64,000 nt of DNA from Microcoleus sp036704825. Lineage in GTDB: Bacteria; Cyanobacteriota; Cyanobacteriia; Cyanobacteriales; Microcoleaceae. The stretch is taken from assembly GCA_036704825.1 (NCBI GenBank), contig JAUBSN010000004.1, forward strand, positions 107,743 to 171,742, read 5' to 3'. The notes beneath the pieces were generated by a model. The model worked only from the letters and a program-made list of their open reading frames with translations. It did not search any database and was not told the DNA's origin. The position numbers and the translations under genes are program-made. Shown here in pieces: positions 28,977-36,353 of this stretch. Numbering within the stretch: position 1 is the first letter of the stretch; every line of letters starts with the position of its first letter.

Positions 28977-29765
28977 TCACCGCCTCATCGCTACTAAAGC
29001 AAAGCACGGCCCGTGAGGAGTGTGAGGCTGATCGAAGTTGATGCGGATGTCGGTTAACCCAAAATAGGTCAAACATGACATGATATCTTCACGGCTCATC
29101 CAGTTACTAAATCGACTGCTGCCCCCGCAGAAACCAGCAGCTTTTACTTCACCTTTGTATTCCCCATATTCCTGACGGTAAAGCATATGTTTAAAGCCTT
29201 GATACTCAGCAGCAGTCTTCTCGGCAAACCTTGCGGAAAGGGAAGGAGTGCTGCGGACTATATTCTCGTCATAGTAGTGAGTCCATATAAAAACTCGGTC
29301 TGAAACTTTGGCAATCAAGCCGATCAGCTCAGCAGGGTTTGTCATGTGGTAGAGTATTCCGCTGGCGAAGCAAGTATCAAACTTGCCCGGATTTAACCGC
29401 AGATATTCTACACAATCACCGCACAGAAAGCGAGCATTGCGAAGTCCTACAGCTTCTTTAACAATTAGGCATTTTAGATAAGCGCGAGTGCTGGCCTCAA
29501 CTGCCGTAATCGATGCTGCTCCCAGTTTCTCCAGCATATAGGTATGCCCCGCTTCCAGCGGCCCGAGTTCGAGGATTGTTTGACCTGTAACTCCCCCTAA
29601 TTGCTCAATAGCCCAAGTGATGCGAGCATCTTCAAACAGTTCGCTTTGTCCTGCACTTAGTAATGACAAATCCCCTGGCAACTTAGATGCCCATTCACCT
29701 TGAAAAATATCGAGCGTATTCTGTACACTAGGGGCGGACTTAACATAATAATCTGGGATTTCCAT
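28977..29765 (-). CDS. Class I SAM-dependent methyltransferase
   Basis: The 262-residue product has the SAM-binding motif TILELGPLEAGHTYMLEKLG, with the acidic strand-2 residue in ITAVEAS, then RFLCGDC and FDTCFASGILYHMTNP. The last is the segment seen in small-molecule and sugar methyltransferases. The substrate cannot be read from the sequence. Its position among glycosyltransferases suggests a sugar or glycolipid. It converges with the large modular gene and lies on the same strand as the two methyltransferases at 29885-31231, with a 119-base gap. Confidence 0.83.
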   Translation of the reverse strand: MEIPDYYVKSAPSVQNTLDIFQGEWASKLPGDLSLLSAGQSELFEDARITWAIEQLGGVTGQTILELGPLEAGHTYMLEKLGAASITAVEASTRAYLKCLIVKEAVGLRNARFLCGDCVEYLRLNPGKFDTCFASGILYHMTNPAELIGLIAKVSDRVFIWTHYYDENIVRSTPSLSARFAEKTAAEYQGFKHMLYRQEYGEYKGEVKAAGFCGGSSRFSNWMSREDIMSCLTYFGLTDIRINFDQPHTPHGPCFALVAMRR

Positions 29766-29884
29766 ACTTTTATGACGATGGGGTTGTTTATGCGAAAAAT
29801 AATTTGTTGCTTTCTTGTGGATTCTCTAACTACGAGAGAGATAGAGAAAACTTTCTAATCAATATAAATCACATCCGCTTTTTT

Positions 29885-30544
29885 TTAAGAAGGAGATGAA
29901 AACCAATTGATTGCCTGGACTAACTCATTTTCATCGGTCACTTCTGAATAAGCTGGTAGCTGGTATCGCTGAGCAAGACGATTCGTAGTAAAGGTACGCT
30001 TAGGGTATACAGTTGGTTCTTGATAGTTATGGCGGACTTCGATTATAACTGCAAATTCACTCACAATACCTTGATAATGCTTGAGAGCAAAGTCAATCTG
30101 AATTTTGTTTCTGTAGAGTTCTATTAAAGTCTTCGGATCTACAACATACACAAATTCCTTAAGCACCCATCTGGCACCGAGAGCTTGTCCCCAGAAGTCT
30201 CCAAACCATACACAAAGGTGCATATAGTGATCTTCATTCCAGTAACTCGTATGTCCAAAAACAAAAGCTGAGTTTGTCCAAAGATAGGGTGTCCAAAATT
30301 CTAGCTGTGCTTTATCAATACAAACACGACTAATTTCGCAGAATAGCGGTATCACTGTATTTGAATTCAGATGTTCTAAGAAATGAGAAGAGTGAATATA
30401 TTCAACGCTTTGGTTTGCAAAGGGTAGCTTTTCTGTCTGCAAATCTATTACATAGTCAACACCCGGTTGTTGAACATAATCCAATCCAAGAGTTCCTGGT
30501 TTTTTGTTGCCACCACAGCCTATATCCAGTTTAAGATATTCCAC
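29885..30544 (-). CDS. Methyltransferase-like protein (SAM fold)
   Basis: The 219-residue protein starts with LKLDIGCGGNKKPGTLGLD, a clear SAM-binding loop. The next strand is GVDYVIDLQTEKLPFANQS, and the usual helper motif is YIHSSHFLEHL. The start is GTG at 30544, with AAAGGAG seven bases upstream. That site lies inside the end of the preceding gene (30548-31231), so the two are translationally coupled. The C-terminal half holds few family motifs, and the substrate is unknown. Confidence 0.8.
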   Translation of the reverse strand: MEYLKLDIGCGGNKKPGTLGLDYVQQPGVDYVIDLQTEKLPFANQSVEYIHSSHFLEHLNSNTVIPLFCEISRVCIDKAQLEFWTPYLWTNSAFVFGHTSYWNEDHYMHLCVWFGDFWGQALGARWVLKEFVYVVDPKTLIELYRNKIQIDFALKHYQGIVSEFAVIIEVRHNYQEPTVYPKRTFTTNRLAQRYQLPAYSEVTDENELVQAINWFSSPS

Positions 30545-30547
30545 AAG

Positions 30548-31231
30548 CTACTCCTTTGTTGTTTTTCTAAGAATACAAATTAGTTCTCCAAAATTTTCTT
30601 GGAAAAGTTTAACTTCAAAACCCAAAACTAGATTTTTTTGACAGTATTCGAGAAATTCCGGGAAAGTTTCCGCTGTCCAGACGTGAAAGTGAATGCTGTA
30701 ATCTATGTCAAGTAGATGCTGCACCCGTTCACCCACACGTGGTTCAGGAAATTTGTCAACTAGCCTTACGTATTCCTCGTAATGAACTAGCCTAGACCAT
30801 TCCGGCCCTTCTTTGTAGTCCCGAATTAGGTGGTCGAGGGAAGTCAGGGGCCGATCACGATCGAATGTATGGCGTTTGTCCGGCACACCCATGTACACAA
30901 TTCCTTCGGGTTTGACAACTCTCAAAAAGTTTACCAAAGCGCCGATCGGATTTTGACAGTGTTCTATCATGTGATTGGCAATGACAAAATCCCAGGAGTT
31001 ATCTTTTATAGATGACAGAGTTTCACCGTCATCTATGATATCCACCTCTGCTAGATTGACCTCAGCTAGTTCTGGGTAGTGTTTCCTTAATTCTTCTACC
31101 GACATCCGATCTATATAATGAACTTTAACGCCCGGTGGAACTTCGAGAGGAGCGTTCAGCGGGCCTACCTCAATTCCCTCACCTTTTAAGTATTGAGAAG
31201 CTATTTCTCTTCTTTTTGCGTACAGATCCAT
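30548..31231 (-). CDS. SAM-dependent methyltransferase
   Basis: The 227-residue protein carries a SAM fold whose motif I is weak (GIEVGPLNAPLEVPPG), with IDRMSVEEL as the next strand. The post-motif NSWDFVIANHMIEHCQNP is well conserved, and FLRVVKPEGIVYMGVPD is the strand-loop typical of methyltransferase domain 11. It is probably a sugar or lipid methyltransferase of the island. It is the first gene of the minus-strand methyltransferase group, and its stop is three bases before the next start. Confidence 0.82.
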   Translation of the reverse strand: MDLYAKRREIASQYLKGEGIEVGPLNAPLEVPPGVKVHYIDRMSVEELRKHYPELAEVNLAEVDIIDDGETLSSIKDNSWDFVIANHMIEHCQNPIGALVNFLRVVKPEGIVYMGVPDKRHTFDRDRPLTSLDHLIRDYKEGPEWSRLVHYEEYVRLVDKFPEPRVGERVQHLLDIDYSIHFHVWTAETFPEFLEYCQKNLVLGFEVKLFQENFGELICILRKTTKE

Positions 31232-31280
31232 AATTTATTGTTTTGTCTTGCGAGTTGGGATGTGATTCCTCAGTACGGGC

Positions 31281-31670
31281 GTAGAGGGCGATCGACCTTT
31301 CTAGTTTACCCGATCGCGCGTGTTGGTCGCTCAATTGAGTGCGATCGTCTTCGCGTGTTGATTTTTGGGGTAATATCTATTGTTAAGCTCGATGGCAAGC
31401 GGGCAAGGGGGCGATCGCCCATCTATAATACCTGGTGCGTGCGGGAACATCCTCAGAGGGCTGAAGTCTGATAAGCTGTTGTGCATTTAAATTGTATATT
31501 TCTTTTTGGGATCGAACAATCGTCAAATCCTCTCCCCATCGGACCTACTCCCCCTCTCCCTCTCTAATACCATAGGCAATCTAGATGCAACACAGCTTAT
31601 CCTTGGGAAAGCAACGGCTTGAGTGCATTGGGAGTTCATTGGGGGCGATCGGGCAAAACTTACTCTATGT
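31281..31670 (+). repeat. Direct repeat of leader region, left copy (MITE-filled)
   Basis: This segment matches 32501-32757 with scattered substitutions, for example GCGATCGACCTTTCTAG, TATAATACCTGGTGCGTGCG and GGAACATCCTCAGAGGGCTG. Without the MITE and its TA, the two copies are about 264 and 257 bases long. They lie upstream of two different plus-strand genes, so a shared promoter or leader was probably duplicated. Confidence 0.8.
31474..31597. mobile_element. 124-bp MITE with TA duplication and empty-site control
   Basis: The ends are AGCTGTTGTGCAT (left) and AGCTGTGTTGCAT (right, reverse complement), part of inverted repeats of about 21 bases. TA flanks both sides (31472-31473 and 31598-31599). 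The homologous right copy of the surrounding repeat lacks the element and has a single TA at the same point (CTGAAGTCTGATATCCTTGG, around 32681-32700). This fixes the borders and the two-base target duplication. There is no coding capacity. A Tc1/mariner/IS630-type transposase acting in trans is likely. Confidence 0.85.
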
Positions 31671-31795
31671 AGTAGAATGGGATACAAAAGCCCGATCGCG
31701 ACCAAAGTAAATTATGTTTGAGAAAATTTTGTAGCGACAGATATCATTAACCCAACGATAGATGATTTTCTAAAATACAAGAAAGTGATTTAATT

Positions 31796-32053
31796 ATGGA
31801 ACCAGAGTATCCTACAGCCAATGATTGGTATAAAGCTCATCGACGGGAGTTAAAAAAATATCGGGGTGAGTGGATAGCTTATACTAACAAAGGGGTGATT
31901 AGTCACGATCGCGATTATCGAAAGATGAAGGATGCGCTCGATCCGAGTTTATCGGGTTTAGATTATGTAATTGAACGGATATTTGAAAGCGAGTTTGTCG
32001 AACCAGTCAGATTTTATCCAGTCAGAATGAGAACATTAAAATCTCACGATTAG
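31796..32053 (+). CDS. DUF5678-like protein, possibly truncated by a nonsense codon
   Basis: The 85-residue protein starts with MEPEYPTANDWYKAHRRELK, then YRGEWIAYTNKGVISHDRD, which fits the short DUF5678 pattern (K/R-G-x-W-I/V-A...G-x-V/I). It ends at TAG (32051-32053). The frame continues without another stop into the retropepsin-like sequence that follows, and the degenerate homologue at 23673 has TGG instead of this TAG. The ancestral product may therefore have been one DUF5678-protease fusion. Its role is unknown. Confidence 0.7.
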   Translation: MEPEYPTANDWYKAHRRELKKYRGEWIAYTNKGVISHDRDYRKMKDALDPSLSGLDYVIERIFESEFVEPVRFYPVRMRTLKSHD

Positions 32054-32068
32054 CAACCTAAATACCAG

Positions 32069-32407
32069 TTGTTATTGAAATTTCAGCATACCGTAACAGT
32101 GAAAATTTTGGTTGATTCAGGTGCAGAACTTAGTTTGATTACGAAAAAAATTGGTGAAGACTTGGGTTATACTAAAGGGTCTGAAGAGATTAACAATCAA
32201 GCGGAAGGAGTTGGTGGCAGTATTGAATATCTATTACGACAGATAGAAATGCAGTTGGATGGTCATATTTTTAGTGCGCCTGTCGCTTGGGCACAAACAG
32301 ATTTTTGCCAGGAAATACTTTTGGGCCGAGAGGTGGTGTTTGATTTGTTTGATATAGAATTTAAGCAAGCTGAGGAGATAATTATTTTTAAGTGGCGATC
32401 GCAGTGA
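32069..32407 (+). CDS. Retropepsin-like aspartic protease domain protein (possibly the 3' part of a split gene)
   Basis: The sequence contains the aspartic protease motif VKILVDSGAELSLI (D-S-G-A) and the C-terminal hallmark EILLGREVVFDLFDIEF of bacterial clan AA retropepsin-like domains. About 112 residues is one protomer, and such proteins act as dimers. The only start codon near the front is TTG (32069), with no good ribosome-binding site. It is in frame with the gene at 31796 across a TAG. Expression may need readthrough or re-initiation, or the copy may be dead. The substrate is unknown. Confidence 0.65.
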   Translation: MLLKFQHTVTVKILVDSGAELSLITKKIGEDLGYTKGSEEINNQAEGVGGSIEYLLRQIEMQLDGHIFSAPVAWAQTDFCQEILLGREVVFDLFDIEFKQAEEIIIFKWRSQ

Positions 32408-32897
32408 ACTGCCTCGATCGAGTTTAAGTTAATTTTGTATGTGGCGAGTCCAGTGCTTCACTCTGATGCAGAAGTTGGGCTTTGAGTCAATGGCACGCGG
32501 GTAGCTCGCGATCGACCTTTCTAGTCTACCCGATCGCGCGTGTTGGTCGATCGCCTGAGTGCGACCGTCTTCGTCTGTTTATTTTTGGGAAAATATTTAT
32601 TGTAAGCTTGATGACTTAGGGCTTGGGGGCGATCGCCTGTCTATAATACCTGGTGCGTGCGGGAACATCCTCAGAGGGCTGAAGTCTGATATCCTTGGGA
32701 AAGCAACGGCTTGAGTTCATTGGGAGTTCATTGGGGGCGATCGGGCACAAATTACCCTCATTTGTGCTATGCTTCTGAAAAGCCATTTTAGGAGTTTGAA
32801 ACGCTTGATAGCGATCACATTTGCGACGTTTGAAACAATTTGCGACTTATAAAGAAGATTATCATCACCAATTAAGTAAAGCACTCAATAAAGAAAG
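32408..32897. other. Intergenic region with right copy of the duplicated leader
   Basis: About 490 bases before the sulfotransferase-like gene. The repeat at 32501-32757 is the main content, including the empty MITE site and a TATAAT at about 32643-32648. The remaining 140 bases up to the start codon are AT-rich and show no small gene. Confidence 0.55.
32501..32757 (+). repeat. Direct repeat of leader region, right copy (MITE-empty)
   Basis: Homologous to 31281-31670, with the MITE absent. The two copies bracket the DUF5678/retropepsin locus. That locus was probably inserted or duplicated as a unit with this leader. Confidence 0.8.
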
Positions 32898-35450
32898 ATG
32901 GTCAGCATTAGCAAAAAATTCTTAGAATTGAAAGAGGCAGTATCACGTTTGAGTCAACAGCAGGAGTCTCTGAGCGAGAGACTATCCGCTTTCAACCCAA
33001 ATCCTGACCTTCCGAAAGAGTTGAGGGAATCATTTGCTTCTGTTTTGAGTCAACAATCAGTTGATATCATCAATGAAATTGAATTTTATAATTATTTCAA
33101 CAATCAGCCTTTTGAAAGCTTGCAAGTCTATCTTCAAGAAGAAGCAAAAAATCTGAACAGGGAGGAAACAGAAAAAGATTGTATATTTATAACAGGTCGT
33201 TATAGAACGGGTACAACTTTCTTGTATTCACTGTTTTCTTCTTTAGAGAATACGGCTGTTTTCTACGAACCTTTACACCCAAATTTACTAGAATTTTTAG
33301 ATAAAGATGAAAATATTAGTGAACAGCTAAAAGCATTAAATAGTCATACATTTAAGGGAAACTACTTTGAAGAGTATAAAGTTTTAAACAGGCAGATTTT
33401 ATTTCCTCTTCACAAAATAGAATTTAGCTCCCGAAAGTTGATTATGTCAACCGTAGATTCTTATTATGACTTGAAAAATTATGTATCTTTTTTAACAAAA
33501 AGTTTGCCGGATATCCCGCTAAAAGTCCTTCAATTTAATCGGGTTGATTTTCGATTGGGGTGGTTTAAAAAGAATTTTCCCAATGCCTTAATTGTAAATT
33601 TAAGGCGTAACCCTAGAGATATTTATGCTTCTTATAGAACTGTAAATGCTAGAAATACGAGTGAAAATAATGAACAAGAAATAGGAAGTTTGTTTTATTT
33701 AGACGACTACATAAGTATCTTAGGTAGACTCTCAATTCCTCAGATATGCGTTCAGCAAATGAATACCTATGAAAAGATTTACTTTTTAAATAAACTGAGT
33801 AACCTGTGGTCGGATTATTTTGCCGATGTAATACTCGATTATGAAGAGTTAGTTGAAGATCCGGTGGGCATCGTAAGCCGTATATCGTCCCAGGTCAAAG
33901 GTTTTGAACCCAACTGGAAAAGTGAGATTTTAGCAGCCAAAAAAGATAGAATTAACGTATGGCAAGAATATCACGAAAGTTCTTGGTTTCTCAAGTGTGA
34001 ATCAAAGTGCGACAACCTAATAGATCAACTGTTGTTTCCTTCTAGAACTAATAAATTTCCTATGATTATCCGATCTGAATACGAGCAAGCTCAATCGCAA
34101 CTTCACCAAATTCAGGAAGAGTTAGAAGAGTCGCAATCGCAACTTCACCAAACTCAGACCGAGTTGGAGCAATCCCAATCACAATTTCATCAGACCGCAG
34201 CGAGCCTAGATCAATACTGTTCTCATCTGCATCAAGCCACAGCGATGTTAGAAGAATACCAGTCTCAGCTTCATCAGCTCGAAACCTTGTGGCAACAATC
34301 ACAATCTCAATACCATCAAACTCAACGGGAATTACAGCAGTCTCAGGCTCAATACCATCAAACTCAACGGGAATTACAGCAGTCTCAGGCTCAATACCAT
34401 CAAACTCAACGGGAATTACAGCAGTCTCAGGCTCAATACCATCAAACTCAACAGGAATTACAGCAGTCTCAGGCTCAATACCATCAAACTCAACGGGAAT
34501 TACAGCAGTCTCAGGCTCGATGGCATGATACAGAAGCACTATTGGGTCAATTGCAGGTCGAACTATCTCGTGCTCAGCGAGAATTGAAGCGATCACACTC
34601 TCAACTACACCAAGTTCAGAAGGAATTAGAAGAGTCCCATACTCAACTCCAGCAGAAGGATATAGTCTTGCAAAAGTTGCATTCCCAAAGACACCAAATT
34701 CAGGGGGAATTAAAGCACTCACAATTTCAGATATACCAAGTTCAAGGAGAATTACAACAGTACCAGTCCCAACTGCATCAGACCGAGACAGTCTTGCAAC
34801 AGTCCCAGTCCCAACTGCATCAGACCGAGACAGTCTTGCAACAGTTCCAGTCCCAACTGCATCAGACCGAGACAGTCTTGCAACAGTCCCAGTCCCAACT
34901 TCACCAAGTTCAAGCGGAGAAGGAACAGTACCAATCCCAACTCCACCAGGCTCAGGCGGAGAGGGAACAGTACCAATCCCAACTCCACCAGGCTCAGGCG
35001 GAGAGGGAACAGTACCAATCCCAACTCCACCAAGCTCAAGCTGAGAAGGAACGGTACCAATCCCAACTCCACCAAGCTCAAGCTGAGAAGGAACGGTACC
35101 AATCCCAACTCGACCAGGCTCATAGGAGTGTGGTAAAGTTGAGCTTGGAGCAAATTGTAGCTAGTCCTACAGATAGTCACAATCATACACAGTACACACT
35201 TTTAGTCTGGGATGCCTGGTATGCTTATAAAAAAGGTGATTTAAGCAAAATGCGAGATTTTCTACAGCAGTCTTTGAAGTATACACATCTCTCTCGAACA
35301 GAAACTGTAGTAAACTGGTTAGAGCAACTCGCAAGGCTTTCAGGAGAACAGGGTGAAGTTCTAAATACTGATTTCCTGACAAACTCAAACGATTGGAAAC
35401 AATTAATGAGCCAAGCCGTAACATTTAAACACAGACTAAAACGGAACTGA
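32898..35450 (+). CDS. Sulfotransferase-domain protein with long repetitive coiled coil
   Basis: The 850 residues begin with a short coiled coil (about 8-30), then a sulfotransferase domain. Its 5'-phosphosulfate loop is FITGRYRTGTTFLYSL near residue 97 and the 3'-phosphate segment is NLRRNPRDIYASYR near 234. From about 393 to 745 the protein is a continuous Q/L/H/E-rich coiled coil built from 14-residue units. The last 100 residues form a helical C-terminal domain. It should sulfate a sugar or protein using PAPS, with the coil acting as spacer or assembly arm. The methyltransferase gene starts eight bases after the stop. Confidence 0.85.
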   Translation: MVSISKKFLELKEAVSRLSQQQESLSERLSAFNPNPDLPKELRESFASVLSQQSVDIINEIEFYNYFNNQPFESLQVYLQEEAKNLNREETEKDCIFITGRYRTGTTFLYSLFSSLENTAVFYEPLHPNLLEFLDKDENISEQLKALNSHTFKGNYFEEYKVLNRQILFPLHKIEFSSRKLIMSTVDSYYDLKNYVSFLTKSLPDIPLKVLQFNRVDFRLGWFKKNFPNALIVNLRRNPRDIYASYRTVNARNTSENNEQEIGSLFYLDDYISILGRLSIPQICVQQMNTYEKIYFLNKLSNLWSDYFADVILDYEELVEDPVGIVSRISSQVKGFEPNWKSEILAAKKDRINVWQEYHESSWFLKCESKCDNLIDQLLFPSRTNKFPMIIRSEYEQAQSQLHQIQEELEESQSQLHQTQTELEQSQSQFHQTAASLDQYCSHLHQATAMLEEYQSQLHQLETLWQQSQSQYHQTQRELQQSQAQYHQTQRELQQSQAQYHQTQRELQQSQAQYHQTQQELQQSQAQYHQTQRELQQSQARWHDTEALLGQLQVELSRAQRELKRSHSQLHQVQKELEESHTQLQQKDIVLQKLHSQRHQIQGELKHSQFQIYQVQGELQQYQSQLHQTETVLQQSQSQLHQTETVLQQFQSQLHQTETVLQQSQSQLHQVQAEKEQYQSQLHQAQAEREQYQSQLHQAQAEREQYQSQLHQAQAEKERYQSQLHQAQAEKERYQSQLDQAHRSVVKLSLEQIVASPTDSHNHTQYTLLVWDAWYAYKKGDLSKMRDFLQQSLKYTHLSRTETVVNWLEQLARLSGEQGEVLNTDFLTNSNDWKQLMSQAVTFKHRLKRN
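34308..35123 (+). repeat. Three blocks of 42-bp tandem repeats encoding a coiled coil
   Basis: Block A is five units at 34308-34517 (CAATACCATCAAACTCAACG...), block B three units at 34758-34883, block C five units at 34914-35123. All units are 42 bases, or 14 residues. Units within a block are almost identical, while blocks differ from each other. The period of 14 residues is two heptads, so gain or loss of units keeps the coil in register. Confidence 0.9.
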
Positions 35451-35458
35451 TTGAAACA

Positions 35459-36142
35459 ATGACTGAAGATGAGCTGAAAGCAAAAGTAGCAGAAATACCT
35501 TTCTGGTTTCATTGCATTAACTTGGGGAATGGAATAATTACTCCTGGTTGGTCTAAAACATCTTCTCCCGCAAATGAACAATTTATTGGTCTTCCTGAAA
35601 ACTTAGAAGGGTTAACTGTATTAGATATAGGTGCTTTTGATGGTTTTTACTCATTCGCGGCAGAGCGTCGAGGAGCTAGTCGTGTTCTTGCAACTGATGA
35701 TTTTGCTTGGAAAGCAGGCCACAAAAAAGGCTTTAACTTGGCGCGACAAGTTCTTGATTCTCGAGTAGAAGATAAACAAATAGACGTGCTTGAACATTCA
35801 CCCGATAAGATTGGTGTTTTTGATTTGGTTTTATTTTTGGGAGTTCTATACCATATGCGTCATCCTCTATTGGCTTTGGAACGAGTTGCCAGCGTTTGCA
35901 AAAAGCAATTAATCCTAGAAACACATGTGGATATGCTAGATTGCGAAAAACCTGCAATGGCATTTTATCCTGGCACTGAACTTGGTGAAGATCCGACAAG
36001 TTGGTGTGGACCTAATCCTCCTATGGTCAAGGGCATGCTTGAAACTGTAGGATTTCAGAAGGTTGAAGTGGTTTCTACTTCATCATCATTTTTGTGTGGA
36101 TCTTCTGTCAGCACTAGGATGGTCTTTCACGCATGGCGTTAA
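35459..36142 (+). CDS. DUF1698/CmoB-like class I methyltransferase
   Basis: The 227-residue product carries VLDIGAFDGFYSFAAERRGA as the SAM loop, the acidic strand in VLATDDFAW, and VFDLVLFLGVLYHMRHP after it. The layout resembles the DUF1698 family, which includes tRNA wobble-uridine carboxymethyl transferase CmoB. Such domains also occur in glycan clusters as sugar methyltransferases, and context favours that here. It is linked to the sulfotransferase gene by an eight-base gap, so the two are probably cotranscribed. Confidence 0.82.
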   Translation: MTEDELKAKVAEIPFWFHCINLGNGIITPGWSKTSSPANEQFIGLPENLEGLTVLDIGAFDGFYSFAAERRGASRVLATDDFAWKAGHKKGFNLARQVLDSRVEDKQIDVLEHSPDKIGVFDLVLFLGVLYHMRHPLLALERVASVCKKQLILETHVDMLDCEKPAMAFYPGTELGEDPTSWCGPNPPMVKGMLETVGFQKVEVVSTSSSFLCGSSVSTRMVFHAWR

Positions 36143-36353
36143 GCTCTGTTACGAGCGGAAAACTACTGAACATGGAAGTTGCCCTTAACAAAAACATCGC
36201 GTTTCTCAATTATATGAAGAAAGAAAACGATCCCATAAATCCCTAAAAAAGAGGGGCGGGAAAATTCGCTTTTTTTAAGGAGGTTGGGAGGATCATGCTA
36301 TTGTACCTCAGCAAACAAAAAAATGCTATAAAAAAGATGTTGGGGTAATCTGA

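Larger units (their letters stand above)
31232..31795. other. Intergenic region with duplicated leader and MITE
   Basis: About 560 bases between divergent genes. The left copy of a direct duplication (31281-31670) fills most of it and is interrupted by the 124-bp MITE (31474-31597). A TATAAT at about 31425-31430 is promoter-like and is conserved in the right copy. No gene is visible. Confidence 0.6.

Noticed and set aside
34308..34517. Regular repeats that might be read as a CRISPR array
   Set aside because: Units are contiguous 42-base coding repeats without unique spacers, in frame with a coiled-coil protein.
34066..34722. Long minus-strand reading frame of 218 codons opposite the coiled-coil repeats
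   Set aside because: It is the antisense of the 42-bp repeats; its repeated EIEPETAVIPVEF-like units only mirror the coding repeats, and there is no ribosome-binding site.
34752..35186. Minus-strand frame of 144 codons with leucine-rich repeats
   Set aside because: Antisense shadow of blocks B and C of the same repeat region.
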